DNA of 64,000 nt from Bedellia somnulentella (lineage: Eukaryota > Arthropoda > Insecta > Lepidoptera > Bedelliidae), in the NCBI GenBank assembly GCA_963576735.1, contig OY755172.1:4402001-4466000 (forward strand). Direction: 5' to 3'. Position numbers and translations under genes: made by a program. Positions 1 through 10,910 of the stretch are shown here, one piece after another. The notes beneath the pieces were generated by a model. It was not told where the DNA came from. It worked only from the letters and a program-made list of their open reading frames with translations, and made no database searches. Every line of letters starts with the position of its first letter. Position 1 is the first letter of the stretch.

Positions 1-29
1 GAAGGAGTGCGTTTCTGGGAATTCATTTT

Positions 30-150
30 TATGGTTATCGATGGTGTCAACTTGTACTTTTCTACCATCTTCTACCCTATTAACTTCCAATTGTGGCTGA
101 GGAGTTTCTAGCTCTAAAGCTCTGGCTACCCCTGGCTCTGGTATGTTAAC
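30..150 (+). repeat. SINE-like family A, 3' part
   Basis: Degenerate right half of family A: the segments for CTTCCAATTGTGGCTGAGGAG and GCTCTGGCTACCCC are present, but the microsatellite tail is lost. Confidence 0.7.
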
Positions 151-194
151 TTAACACTTAGATGTTGTTGATCATATCAGTCAAAAATTTTTTC

Positions 195-345
195 TACAGA
201 CATAACATAACATAAACGTTAACACCGAAAATCCTCGAAGGGGTTGGCAGAGGTACTAATACTTCTAAACATCACGTGACATTGTCACCTGGCGCTCAGA
301 GTACCCTTGTTTTGCATGGACAGTATACTCACAGTTTTTCTACAG
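195..345 (-). repeat. tRNA-SINE family B, 3' part
   Basis: Read on the minus strand it matches the 3' half of family B, ending in an (TTATG)n tail seen here as ACATAACATAACATAAACGT. The GGGGTTGGCAGAGGTACTAA block is intact. Confidence 0.8.
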
Positions 346-1439
346 AGTTTATCTTTATTTTTGAGATATCAGATAAAGCCTCGTATATCGATGTGTATAT
401 TGGGAATAGAACACTTAAAAAATCGCATACTCTTATTCGCACATAAGAATATATCACAAATTAATAAATTGACAGTTTCTCTATAATAAAACTAGACAAG
501 TCATCTTTAATAATATTAAGTTTCAAATAGAAGCAATAACATAATGGAAGAAACTCGAATCAACATAGCATCATAAAATAGCATATAAAATTCTTGTTTC
601 GAAAATCATACTGACTTGTAGAATCTAGCATTAAATTCATGAAAATGAACATAAAATTGTAGTTTCTACTCTATCACGCAAACTCTAAACTAAATATACA
701 TATTACGAGGCATATTGCCCGAGCCACTCTTGAAATTACTCCAAGACTAAGTATTTGAAAAGCACTTCATAATTATAATGTTACAATCTGTGGAGTGTCT
801 TAGTAGTAAAATAAAATCAGATAAAAATAGTAATAATACGAGTACCAGTGCCCCATTTCATGCTGCGGGTGTTCGTAATAGGCGAGTTTGGGGCTTTTTA
901 AGTGATTTTTAACAACCTTTATTTTAGAACCTTTTTCTGACTTTATTTTCAAAACTGTATTAAATATTATTTGTAGATAAATCATACTAGGCTCCAGTCT
1001 TATCATTTTGGCACGGAACCTTGTATCTTTCTCCCAGTAACTATCATAAAGAATTCTATTTTGATACTTTTAAACCGATACAAGTTATGTTTAAGTGAAT
1101 ATCTCATACAATAACATTCAAAAAGAGTTGTAGAGTTGAAGAGTCGTTCGTTCCCGTCAATAAAATAACCGCTACCAAATTTCAATGACATTAAATAAAA
1201 CAATGAAAATAACTCCGCAAATCGTTGTACACATCTGTTTAAATACAATATACATTTCATCAAAACACGATCGATCCGCAGCAACATTGAACAGTTGTAA
1301 TGTTAGTCGAGTCACGCTAGCTTAAACCATTACGTGTTGAAGTCATTGTTGAAAAATATAACTCCGAGCTAAATATTATTGAGATATTTTATTTTGAATT
1401 ATGAATTATTTTACCGATGGCGTTATAATAATCATAATA
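346..1439. other. AT-rich stretch without a recognisable gene
   Basis: Only scraps are visible: a family A fragment near 867-930 (GGGGCTTTTTAAGTGATTTTT) and a GGTTCCGTGCC-type lepidopteran repeat end near 1010. The minus-strand open frame at 1003-1287 covers this repeat and has no splice or domain support. Confidence 0.5.
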
Positions 1440-1690
1440 AATAAATATATACGGACATATTATACACAGACCAAGTTAGCCCCAAAATAAGTAAGACTTG
1501 TATTATGGGATACTAACTAAACGATATATTTAATTTTATATAATACATATATAAATAACACTCAGGACTAAGAAACAATCATTTATGCTCATTACATAAA
1601 TGTTGCTTTCAGCGGGGATCGAACCCGCTAACTCCGGACCGAGAGCTAATCACCTATCCTACCCACTCGACCACGGCTGTCGTCATGAAA
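1440..1690 (-). repeat. tRNA-SINE family C
   Basis: The tRNA-like head lies at the right end on the minus strand (A-box-like GTCGAGTGGGTAGG, B-box-like GGGTTCGATCC). The body carries ATACGGACATATTATACACA at its far end. Three more copies lie at 24.3, 28.3 and 53.4 kb. Confidence 0.8.
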
Positions 1691-2147
1691 AAAATAGTCT
1701 TAATGCCGACCAATCGACGAATCGAACGTCAAAAACTTTAATAAAACATAATAATATTTACTATATATATATTTCAATACGAACATAATTTTGGTTATAA
1801 TTCAAAAACAATGTTAAGCGGTAAACTCCCCAGACTCCTTGATATACTTCATGATTCATACTTCAAGATCTTCTAATAATATGCGGTTTCATAAAAACTG
1901 GTTCAAAATATACAAATGGTTTCATCTCAATTCGTCTCGTTCTAAGTATGTGCCCTGACATTGTTTAATTTATACATCGAGGAACACAATGTTTGGAGTG
2001 AATTAATGTAATCATTGTATGTTTAACACTTTTACTCACTTCATTTCGTTTAGGAAATGAGTAAAGTGAAATCAATCATGAAGAATAATATTAGTGACTG
2101 AAAATAATATAAATTCATAATGTTGTTTCCACTTTATATACAATACA
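1691..2147. other. AT-rich, nothing recognisable
   Basis: I see no gene, tRNA or clear repeat boundary here. Confidence 0.4.
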
Positions 2148-2220
2148 TACATACATATACTCACGGCTATAAATCCCAAGAAAGGGGTAGCCAGAGCTAA
2201 GGAAGTGAGGGTAAACATCC
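2148..2220 (-). repeat. Family A, 3' fragment
   Basis: CATACATACATATACTCACG followed by GGGGTAGCCAGAGCTAAGGA: the tail end of a family A copy on the minus strand, truncated after about 70 bp. It adjoins a short family B scrap (TTTCGGGGATATACGGC) at 2220-2250. Confidence 0.75.
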
Positions 2221-2463
2221 TTTCGGGGATATACGGCAGGAACGTTTGTGTTAATAATATTAAACATATAATTTCCATTAGGGTCCAGAACAGGTAAGTA
2301 TTTTTTTCTTTTAACTTATCTCATTAAGATTACAATCTATACATGAAGTTAGCTGTCAGAAATGTGATTTAAAACGATCTTGTTTTTATTATTTTCTGAT
2401 GATAATTATGTATTTTATACTGTCATATTTACGGCTGTCATATTTTTATATTCAGATAGATTA

Positions 2464-2612
2464 AGGGTATCGGGGCTTTTTAAAAGCGGTTGTGTACTAA
2501 AGATATTTATTTTACTTAACTTCAAAAAGTGGCGGAAGAATTTTCTGATTCTCAAGCTCTGGCTACCCCCTTTAATAACCATGATTAATAACCGTGAGAA
2601 TATGTATTTTAT
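2464..2612 (+). repeat. Family A, internally damaged
   Basis: Has the blocks GTATCGGGGCTTTTTAA, AAGTGGCGGAAGAATTTT and CTCTGGCTACCCC, then a degenerate GTGAGAATATGTAT end. Confidence 0.7.
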
Positions 2613-3185
2613 CGTAGTTATTATATTAAAGTAATGAAGGCACGGATATAAAGGTGATTGTATGACAATACGATACGAGCCATCTGTTACCAATAGTATC
2701 TTAGAAAAAAAATACTTAGACAAATTCGATTGTTCTTAAATCTAAACCAACCCCTAAACTTCGCTGAAAAATCCCATCGACTTTTAAATGAAGCGAGGAA
2801 CCGTTCCTCTAGCATTATCTAATATTTTGGTGATGCTACAGAATTACATTTTAAACAATATGATACGAGTAAAAACATATAGCGTAGTTAGCAATCTGTT
2901 ATACGTTACGCAACGAAATGACTATCTAATAACATTATTACTTTATGTTACATACCTTGTTAAACTCTTTTTGATTGATACTCTTTGTCTGCTTTAAAGA
3001 TTTTTTTAAATCCCGTTTAACATATTACACTAAATAAAATAAAAACTTACTTATTTGTTAACTAATATATATTAATGTAATAATGTAATTAAGTAATGTC
3101 CATAATCATCTACAACATTTATAACCAAATTTAACAAAAAAAAAAGAACAGACAGTTTAATACTAGACTAATTCCTAGATAACAC
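2613..3185. other. AT-rich, nothing recognisable
   Basis: No gene-like signal seen. If the gene starting at 3474 is read leftwards, this is intron sequence. Confidence 0.4.
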
Positions 3186-3290
3186 GCAACAACTAATTAA
3201 GAAAACATATATTTTTCTTAAAGAAGAATAATTAAGAAAATAATTAAGAAAATAATTAAGAAAACGTATATTTTTCTTAAGTTTGTAATA
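3186..3290. repeat. Tandem AATTAAGAAAA repeat with hairpins
   Basis: The unit TAATTAAGAAAA occurs four times. Each flank also carries ATATTTTTCTTAA, so the outer copies fold back on the AAGAAAA units. Confidence 0.7.
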
Positions 3291-3437
3291 CTTCATGCGC
3301 ACCTCACTGTGAATTTGCAGTCATATTTTGTGAAAATCAATAAAAAAATGCATTTATAAAATATAAAACAACAAAAAACTTAGAGGAATTCTTCAGCAAA
3401 ACAGTCATATGTAAAGTTATGTAAGAGAAACACTTAC

Positions 3438-3474
3438 TTTTATGCACTTCATCGATAGCGTAATCCGTTTTCAT
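3438..3474 (-). CDS. Candidate first coding exon (1b), unknown protein
   Basis: Reading leftwards from 3474: ATG in the context ATCAAAATGA, then 12 codons (MKTDYAIDEVHK) plus one base, then a strong 5' splice donor A|GTAAGTG at 3437. The exon therefore ends in phase 1. That matches the phase of the minus-strand exons at 37268-37289, 27380-27493 and 25820-25888, so it could be an alternative, internal first exon of that gene; the acceptor it would use lies further left or outside the window. I do not recognise the protein. Seen: start codon, open frame, donor. Inferred: that it is transcribed and belongs to the same gene. Confidence 0.5.
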
Positions 3475-3960
3475 TTTGATATCAATGTTTTGGAACTAAA
3501 CTTAACACAAACACTTTCTAGTTCAGTATGAACGACCGCCAAAGGTTCTGAAATACCGCAGAATAGTCTTTCAACAGATATGGAAATTATAGTAATGTTC
3601 TATCACCGCGAAAGTTTAATTTGTGCGTAATTGAAAATTCCGTGAAAGCGGGGCAAGTTGCTTCAAAACGAGATTCCCGCCAATTTTGCAATGAAAAACT
3701 GACAGTTTTTTTCTGAGAGAGGCACGTGCGTGTGTTGAGACAGACACTACCTGTCGCGATCGCTACATAAACTTAAGTGGCATTACAGATTGAGTTCGCG
3801 GGGATGATGGCTTCACGGCGACTGCACTCGATGGACCGTACTTTTTTATTTCGAACGTGATTTTAATTGTAATTTAGCGTTCGTCACAGCTCAGACAGGT
3901 GGTATGTTAGCGCTGCGTTCGTGATGTCTGCAAGCGAACAGTGAATATAAGTGTCTGTTG
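3475..3960 (-). promoter_or_regulatory. Probable 5'UTR/promoter region of exon 1b
   Basis: Upstream (rightwards) of the exon 1b start the sequence becomes GC- and CpG-richer than its surroundings (for example CGCGATCGCTAC and GTTCGCGGGG) and is free of recognisable repeats. On the minus strand CTGTCAGTTTTTC near 3695-3710 contains an arthropod initiator-like TCAGT. No start site can be fixed by eye. Confidence 0.35.
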
Positions 3961-4659
3961 CTGTAAATGGATAAAAATGACATATTATAGAAACACACTT
4001 CGTGATTCCTGAAAAGCCTTTTAATGTAAATATTTTGCTAGCTTTATTTGTGATAATGTTTATTTTATAAACCAAGTATTTGGAATAATATCATATTTCA
4101 ATTGAAATAATGTACATTTACTTCCTTGCATTTATTTAATTTTGCGTAAGTAACCAGGGGTATAAATAAATACAAAGATAATTTTACAAATCAGGCTGTA
4201 ATGAACAAAGTAAGCGGTGAAAAAGCAAATAAAAAAATGCAGTCCATCTAATTTAAATAAAACCTTTTTTTATTTTTTTATATTTAACTGGCAGAGGTCA
4301 TATACTTCTGAATATACCGTAATATTTCGGCCATCTAGTATTCTGAGTACGTACGCTTTATTGGAACGAATACAGTTTCATGACCAAGTATATCTCAGCT
4401 ATGAGGGTTTCCTCATGATATTTTCCCTCACTGTCACCAACCTAGCTTATTTAATGTACAAGTTGCTAAAAGGTATAAAATTGAATATGACTAGTATGAT
4501 GAAGTTTAACACGTTATCGGTCTCATGTAGGTACGGTGGCGGCGCAGGTGTACTTGTACCGGCTTGTTTGCGTTAGATACGCTGTTTAGATCTACATTTG
4601 CCAAGCTATTTGCTTTGTTAGGACCACGTCATACTGTCTAAATGACAGTAACACCAAAT
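3961..4659. other. AT-rich, nothing recognisable
   Basis: The open frame at 4217-4576 (+) shows no start context, splice sites or domain; a faint family B-like stretch (GGCAGAGGTCATATACTTCTG) lies inside it near 4291. Confidence 0.4.
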
Positions 4660-4911
4660 ACATACATAAATATAAATAAAATACGGCTATAAATCCCTAG
4701 AAGGGGTAGCCAGAGCTAAGGAATCAGAAATTCCTCAGCTACTTTTGGAAGTCACATGGGGAAAAGATGGTAAAATAAAGTTTGTTGATGATGGGTCTCC
4801 AACCGCATCGCCCAAAAAATCCTTAAAAGCCCCAATACCGTTAGTCGCCTCTTACGTTCACCCACCGGAAGAAATGGGGTAGTGCTATTCTAAGCCGACA
4901 CTACACAGCAA
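4660..4911 (-). repeat. Family A, nearly complete
   Basis: From the tail side (ACGGCTATAAATCCCTAGAA) to the head side (TAAGCCGACACTACACAGC). Confidence 0.9.
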
Positions 4912-5112
4912 ATACAAAGACATATAACACCAAAAAATATATGTATACGTAACGTCTTGCTTTTTAATTAAATAATTACTTTGTGACCATGTCTCTGTTC
5001 TTTTACTTTATGGTACGTAGAAGAAAGCGCGATCAAGCGTGGGGATGCACTTCAGTGATAATGAGAATGAACCATAATAACCTAATGCAACATCACTTTC
5101 TTAATCGTTGCT

Positions 5113-5357
5113 TTGTAGTGCCGGCTTAGAATGTCACTACCCCTTCCTACCCATGGTTGTCGTAAGTGGTGACTAAGGGTTTTGGGCTTTGTAAAGTGGT
5201 TTTTCGGCGATGCGGTTGGAGACCCATCATCAACGTTACTTTATTTCTACCACCTCATCCCTTATCAACTCCCAAATGTAGCTCAGGAGTTTCTAGCTCT
5301 GAAGCTCTGGCTACCCCTTTTTGGGATTTATGGCCGTGAGTATATGTATGTATGTAT
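5113..5357 (+). repeat. Family A, complete
   Basis: Head GTAGTGCCGGCTTAGAATGT through GGCGACTAAGGG, GATGCGGTTGGAGACCCATC and GCTCTGGCTACCCC to tail GTGAGTATATGTATGTATG. Head type is the GTGCCGG / TGTCACTAC subfamily. Confidence 0.9.
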
Positions 5358-5689
5358 TCAGATAAATAAAAGTTATAAAGATATATTATACAATATGATA
5401 CTTGCTGCCTGTAGCTCCACTGAATATGGTTAAGGATATCTTAGCCAAGCTTAGCTTATAAAATGCATGAGGTTTTATGTTATCAGTAAAACAGTAATTT
5501 ATAAATCTGCGCGTCACGAATGGCTGTCGACCTTATTTACTATGTATCGGTATAATTCACATTCAGATTACTAACTGGGTTTGTTGAACTTACTTTCTCG
5601 TCCGAACATCAAATTATACAAGTTCATCGAATATTTGATACTCAAGTGTAAGTGAAAGGTATTCTACTTAATTTGTGCTGCTTAAGTAT
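5358..5689. other. No recognisable feature
   Basis: Unique-looking AT-rich sequence. Confidence 0.4.
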
Positions 5690-5755
5690 GATTTGGGGGA
5701 AGCCTATGTTCAGCAGTTGACGTCTATTGGCTGATGATGAAGTACAATAAATAAT
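5690..5755 (+). mobile_element. 3' end of a BovB/RTE-type LINE
   Basis: GGGGGAAGCCTATGTTCAGC then GTCTATTGGCTGATGATGAAG is the end of the reverse-transcriptase frame and the short 3' tail typical of this RTE LINE in Lepidoptera. Confidence 0.65.
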
Positions 5756-5914
5756 TAATTTATCGATCTCACCTTCCAAGGGTTGTCTGGTAGAGATCGC
5801 TTTTAGCGATAAGACCGCCAATTGTACCTACTGTAAACTGTTTGATCATATTATTATTTTTGTAAATTTGTGTTTGATGTGCAATAAAGAGTTATTCTAT
5901 TCTATTCTATAATT

Positions 5915-6115
5915 TGCTTCATCATCAGCCTATAGACGTCCACTACTGGACATTGGCCTCCCCCAAAGATCTCCACAACGACCGGTCCAGTGCTGCCCTC
6001 ATCCATCGGTGTCCTTGACCAAGTTGTCGGTCCACCTTGTGGGAGGCCTACCCACACTGCGTCGTCAGGTACGTGGCCGCCACTCCAGAACCTTCGAGCC
6101 CCATAATTTGCTTAG
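5915..6115 (-). mobile_element. 3' end of a BovB/RTE-type LINE
   Basis: CATCATCAGCCTATAGACGT followed by CCACTACTGGACATTGGCC is the same LINE 3' end in the opposite orientation; the C-terminal reverse-transcriptase codons continue to about 6115 with frame damage. Confidence 0.7.
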
Positions 6116-6171
6116 GGGTAATTTACTTAAATGGAAAAGATATCTCAAGCTTAATCTTTACGCCGTTAATC

Positions 6172-6245
6172 TAACCGAAGAGGTAGCAGAGGTACTAGTA
6201 CTTTTGGATATCACGTGTCATTTTTGTCACAGAGTGTTTCCGAGA
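6172..6245 (-). repeat. Family B fragment
   Basis: AGGTAGCAGAGGTACTAGTA and ATCACGTGTCATTTTTGTCAC match the middle of family B on the minus strand. Confidence 0.6.
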
Positions 6246-6418
6246 TTAAAATGTTTTACAAAAAAAATTAAAAGATATTATCTTTTATAACCTACTATTA
6301 AAATATCAAATGTCTTCTACAGCTTCGTATTTGTATTGTTTAATTGATGAAAGTTTCAATTACAACGTTCTTCATGTCCTTAACCCTAAAACTGCCTTAG
6401 CCCGTAAGTGCACTATTT

Positions 6419-7214
6419 ACTTACTTACTTATACTCACGCCCATTATTCCCATTGGGGTAGGCAGAGACTATCGATCGCCACTTAGTACGATCTTGACAA
6501 ACCTCTCTTGCTTCCCTTACAATCATTATTCTTCTCATACATGCTCTTTTATTCTTCTCACTTCGGACCCCCGCCCGCCTTTATAAGAATGTTTTCTATC
6601 TGGTCAAGAACAATCTACTAACAATCCCATGCACATTGGCTCTATATATCTCTTTCGCTACTTTATTTTCATCCATCCTCTCTATGTGCCCAAACCACCT
6701 CAACACCATGAGTTGCAGGAGCTGGTGAACATTGCGTGTAAGTCTTTCGAAAGAAAGGGAATGAGAGTGAATGTGGACAAAACCAAAACAATGGTGTTTG
6801 AAAGAGAGGAAAGTATGACAGAATGTGACATTGTTATAAATGTTAAGAAAGTGGAACAAGTGGAAGAATTTGTATATCTGGGGAGTTTGTTTACTAGGGA
6901 TGGAAAATGTGAGGAAGATATTGAAAAGAGAGTTAAAAAGGGAAACGCGGTGAATGGAGCCATGAACAGTCTGATGTTGAGCCAGTCGTTGTCAGAAAAG
7001 GCTCGAATGGCTGTGCATAATGCTGTTCTGGTTCCCACGCTGATGTATGGTAGTGTTGGGCATGGCAGAAGAAGCATGAAAGTAGAGTTAATGCAGTGGA
7101 AATGAGATCCCTCAGAAGTATTTGTAATGTAAGGCTGTGTGACAGAGTGAGAAATACTGTGATCCGTGAACGAGTAGGTTTGAAAGATGACGTACTATGC
7201 AAGATAGAATGCAC
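6419..7214. mobile_element. RTE-like LINE 3' part with an inverted 5' segment
   Basis: Two pieces of one reverse-transcriptase C-terminus in opposite orientations. Plus strand 6709-7214 reads VNVDKTKTMVFER, EEFVYLGSLFTRDGKCEEDI and ARMAVHNAVLVPTLMYGS, then shifts frame and continues (NAVEMRSLRSICN, VLCKIE). Minus strand 6711-6419 starts where that piece stops (LRWFGHIERMDENK, EIYRANV) and runs to the 3' end with a TTAC/GTAA microsatellite. This is the structure left by twin priming (5' inversion). Several frameshifts and stops; not functional. Confidence 0.8.
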
Positions 7215-7684
7215 TATTTAGTAAACTTAAAAATATAATAATACTTCAAAGCTACACTTCATGCGTAGATATTCTCAGGAGATCTGTACATTTCAATACG
7301 AGTAGCTTATGAGTTGCAAATATCAGGGATATGCAATGCATAGCTCACACAATCAATTTGTCCGTAGAACGGCTCAAATTATTATTGTATCTACAAAGAT
7401 GGGAATTTTGATTACCATTTCACTATACTAAGAGCATCGTAATACATCTCGAATTTATGTTTATGTCAATGATATTTTATAAAATAGTTGTCATTGAAAT
7501 GATGATCAAAAATAACCTTGCATTAAAGTTGAAACCACTTTTTTCATAATGTAAAATCAACTCAATAATGAATAATTCTAGCATCAACATAATTCTCCTC
7601 GCAATGTATATTTCACTCATTATTATCACAATTTATCACTCCAGGTCCAAACCAAAAATCTTTACTCTTTACTCATATTACCAC
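7215..7684. other. No recognisable feature
   Basis: AT-rich, no gene signal. Confidence 0.4.
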
Positions 7685-7923
7685 ACATACATACATATAC
7701 TCACGGTTATAAATCCCTAAAAGGGGTAGCCCGGGCTTCAGAATCAGAAAATTTATCAGCTACTTTTGTATGATAAGTGTGGAAAATATGTTAAAATAAA
7801 TGTTTTTGGTGGTGGGTCTCCAAACGCATTGCCCAAAATTCACAAAGCCCCGATACCCTTAAGTCGCCATTACAACACCCGTGGGTAGAAAGGGATAGTG
7901 ACATTCTAAGCCCGCACTACACG
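7685..7923 (-). repeat. Family A, complete
   Basis: CATACATACATATACTCACG tail on the left to CTAAGCCCGCACTACACGGC head on the right. Confidence 0.85.
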
Positions 7924-7959
7924 GCTGACATCACATCACATCTATATCAATACTTATAC

Positions 7960-8097
7960 ATAAATACATATACTCACGGTTCTAAATCCCTAGAAGGGGT
8001 ATAAATCTGAGCTAAGGAATTAAAAATTCCTCAGCCACTTTTGGAAAATTGAGTGGGGAAAAGATGGTAAAGTAAAGGTTGTTGGTGATGGGTCTCC
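7960..8097 (-). repeat. Family A, truncated at its 5' side
   Basis: Tail half present to GGTGATGGGTCTCC, then cut off by LINE sequence that follows directly. Confidence 0.85.
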
Positions 8098-8099
8098 AT

Positions 8100-8325
8100 G
8101 AATATGTAGTCAATACTTATATTTTTAAAAAAGGAATGTGCACATGAAGAAAAGAGATTTATGGAGCCAATGTGGACGATAAAAGTATGCCGGTGGAGGA
8201 CGACCACGGAGGACAAGTTAATATCAAATAAATAATGTGTTAAAAATACAGGCGTTAGAACCGCTAAGAACGAAAGATATATAAAAAGGCTGATGAATGT
8301 AAGGTAAAAGTTCATTTTTTGAAGA
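8100..8325 (+). mobile_element. LINE reverse-transcriptase C-terminal fragment
   Basis: Plus-strand codons EIYGANVDDK and, in another frame, GRPRR and LMNV match the end of the RTE-like LINE seen at 6.4-7.2 kb. Frame is broken several times. Confidence 0.55.
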
Positions 8326-8523
8326 GCATACCCCAAACAAAAACACACTAAGAGTCATTACCAATATAGTATAATTTGCTCGGTAAGTGTTCTAGTTGTT
8401 TAACATATTTCAGCTACTTGAAACACTTTTAGCTATCAGTTTACCTGATATCACGCGTGCCGCCGTATTGTGTCAAGTATTTACATACAGGATTAGATGT
8501 ATGTCACAAACTACACAGTAGTA

Positions 8524-8719
8524 CATAAATGACAAAAAGTTTAATATACATACGCCCGATTTCTGAATTGAGTATTCCAGCTGAGAACAACTTAAGTATC
8601 GTTCTGTCGCATTGAAATCTTAACAACTGAATGAGACAAAACGATACTTAAGTTGTTCTCAGTTTGAATACTCAATTCGGAAATCGGGCGTATGTATATT
8701 AAACTTTTTGTAATTTATG
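8524..8719. mobile_element. Fold-back MITE, TA target
   Basis: About 85-bp arms in inverted orientation (ATACATACGCCCGATTT ... AAATCGGGCGTATGTAT) around a loop near 8620. Flanked by TA on both sides (8522-8523, 8720-8721), as Tc1/mariner-related MITEs are. No coding capacity. Confidence 0.75.
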
Positions 8720-8721
8720 TA

Positions 8722-9074
8722 TGGTCGATAAACTAAGGATAGAGGATCATGGGCATGTTACGTCTATAGTAGACGGTTTCTTCAGTGTCTGAATTAGGCA
8801 ACTCCGGTGTACTTATGTTGGTGGCTTTACAGACCGATACGAGATTTACAAAGTCTACCACATCTGTTACAAGGGAAGTCACTAATTGGTGGTTGGGAAG
8901 CGGCTAGATGTTTACGCCTCCTCTTATCGAAAAGCAGCTGAAACCAGGCTTCGTCCATCTTTTACAGATTTGCACCACTCGTCTCTATCTATTGTCATTT
9001 AATTACATTTCTAGAAGAAAAGTTGGAATATATCTTAACACTACCTATTTTAATTTAAAACACGCTATAAAAAC
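8722..9074. other. No recognisable feature
   Basis: Unique-looking; nothing supports the open frame at 8908. Confidence 0.4.
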
Positions 9075-9370
9075 TTATACATACATACATCCATATACTC
9101 ACGGCTATAAATCCCAAAACAGGGTTGCCAGAGCTTTGAAGTGAGAAAATCCTCAGACACTTTTGGAAGTTAATTGATTAAGTGATAAAATAAAGGTTGT
9201 TGGTGATGAGTCTCCTACCGCATCGCCCAAAAATACATTAAAGAGCTCCAACACCCTTAGTTGCCTCTTATGCTCACCCACGGGAAGAAATGGGGTAGTA
9301 GTGTAGTATAGTATATATTTTTGGTATTTTGATATACGCTGTATAGTGACTAAGCCGACACTACACAGCG
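9075..9370 (-). repeat. Family A with an inverted flank copied into its head
   Basis: The copy is ordinary up to GGGGTAGT (about 9300). Then 30 bp (9313-9342) appear that are the exact reverse complement of the genomic flank at 9365-9394, before the element head GACTAAGCCGACACTACAC resumes. Confidence 0.8.
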
Positions 9371-9414
9371 TATATCAAAATACCAAAAATATATCTTGTG
9401 ATCTGTATTCGCAG

Positions 9415-9435
9415 GAAAAACGAGCAAACGTGATG
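9415..9435 (+). other. Possible 21-nt microexon
   Basis: TATTCGCAG at the left and G|GTAAGTAAAT at the right frame 21 bases without a stop. It could equally be chance splice motifs; there is no neighbouring exon to test phase. Confidence 0.12.
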
Positions 9436-9436
9436 G

Positions 9437-10030
9437 TAAGTAAATAAACCATATACGATTTGGTGTACTTATAACATTAGTTTAGTAAACTAGAAACGAC
9501 ATGTTAATACATTAAATAACATATCCAAGTATTTTCAGCATAGTGACATCATGAAACATAACTACCGCGACCAATAGCAGGACAATGCTCATTTCCATAA
9601 TGTCGTAAATTAATATAATTAATATTCAAATATGTGTATTATATATAAGTTGACGAACTAGTCATGAATAGGTAGGTATGTAATATTTTAAACAAAAAAC
9701 ATGAGGATACTAAATCTCTGTCGAGAGTCATATTGATACCATACTAAAATATTACTATGACAACATTTTGTATATATAGTATTATTAGCATAATAACTTA
9801 TATGGTATTTGTTTATGGTTCATGTACTGTTTATTTTTTTGTACACTACATGACATTTAATAGCTTTACATGTGCAGGGCGCACGGTCCCGGGCAGCTCC
9901 TGTGTGCAATGTCTAGAAGGCGCATCTTCATACAAGTCTTAGGATTTAGAAACATATATTTTTTTGATAATTTTGTTTAAAAAGATCGAAAAGAAAATAA
10001 TGTTAAAAGCACATTTTTCATGAAAAAAAA
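9437..10030. other. AT-rich, nothing firm
   Basis: A short GC-rich patch at 9878-9942 (GCACGGTCCCGGGCAGCTCC) follows an acceptor-like ACATGTGCAG and stays open for 21 codons to a stop. It could be a terminal exon, but nothing else supports that. Confidence 0.3.
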
Positions 10031-10276
10031 AACATACATACATATACTCACGGCTATATTTCCCTAGAAGGGGTAACCAGAGCTAAGGAATTATAAATTC
10101 CTCAGCCACTTTTGGAAGTTGAGTGGGGAAAAGATGGTAAAAATAAAGGTTTTTGGTGATGGGTCTCCAACCGCATCGCCCAAAAATCCAATAAAAAGCC
10201 CCAATACCCTTAGTCGCCTCTTACGACACCCGTGGGTAGAAAGGGGTAGCGACATTCTAAGCCGGCACTACACGGA
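10031..10276 (-). repeat. Family A, complete
   Basis: Tail left, head right (TAAGCCGGCACTACACGG), of the GGGTAGAAAGGGGTAGCGAC subfamily. Confidence 0.9.
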
Positions 10277-10682
10277 AAAAAAAATCGTATCTAACGTACG
10301 CACTACGTATACGTAAACTTAAAAAAGATCTTAAATAGAGACTAGATTTTAATAATCAAAAAGTCATCATCTTTAATTATAAAAACCTGACTTTTATCAA
10401 AACGTGAATACCTACGTATGTTATTTAACGAAATATTCCAGAAATTCAAGTTTAAGTACTATAATGACTCTTACATTTTTACATTGAGAAACGCATTTGG
10501 ATATCACCCAAGTAGGAAGAGAATTTGACCTTATTGCTTCCTCGAACCTCCTTTTCAAGTTAAGTATTCTACAAACGATTACTCGTCCTTATTTTGTTGC
10601 CAAGCATCTGTGTTTATGGTGTTGGGTTAGTGTGGGTTTGCAAGAGACGGTGAAGAATAAATAAGGCGTGTGAAAATATTGC
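10277..10682. other. No recognisable feature
   Basis: AT-rich, no gene signal. Confidence 0.4.
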
Positions 10683-10910
10683 CGTGCACTACGGCTTAGA
10701 ATGTCACTACCCCTTTCTACCCACGGTCATCCCGTGGGGTGACCCAATAGGCCGTTGGTGATGGGTTGGTAACCCATCACCAACGACCTACTTCTCTTCT
10801 ACTTTACCATCTCGTCCCCTATCCATTTTCAAATGAGGCTGAAAAGTTTCCAGCTCTGAAGCTCTGGCTACCCTTCTTTGGGATTTATGGCGCTGAGAAT
10901 ATGTATGTAT
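10683..10910 (+). repeat. Family A with a partial internal duplication
   Basis: Head GTGCACTACGGCTTAGAATG to tail GAGAATATGTATGTATG. The middle has GTTGGTGATGGGTTGGTAAC next to CCATCACCAAC, a small local inversion of the GACCCATCACCAAC block. Confidence 0.85.

Noticed and set aside
6596..7214. Overlapping plus and minus reading frames that could pass for small genes.
   Set aside because: Both are pieces of one LINE reverse transcriptase, broken by frameshifts.
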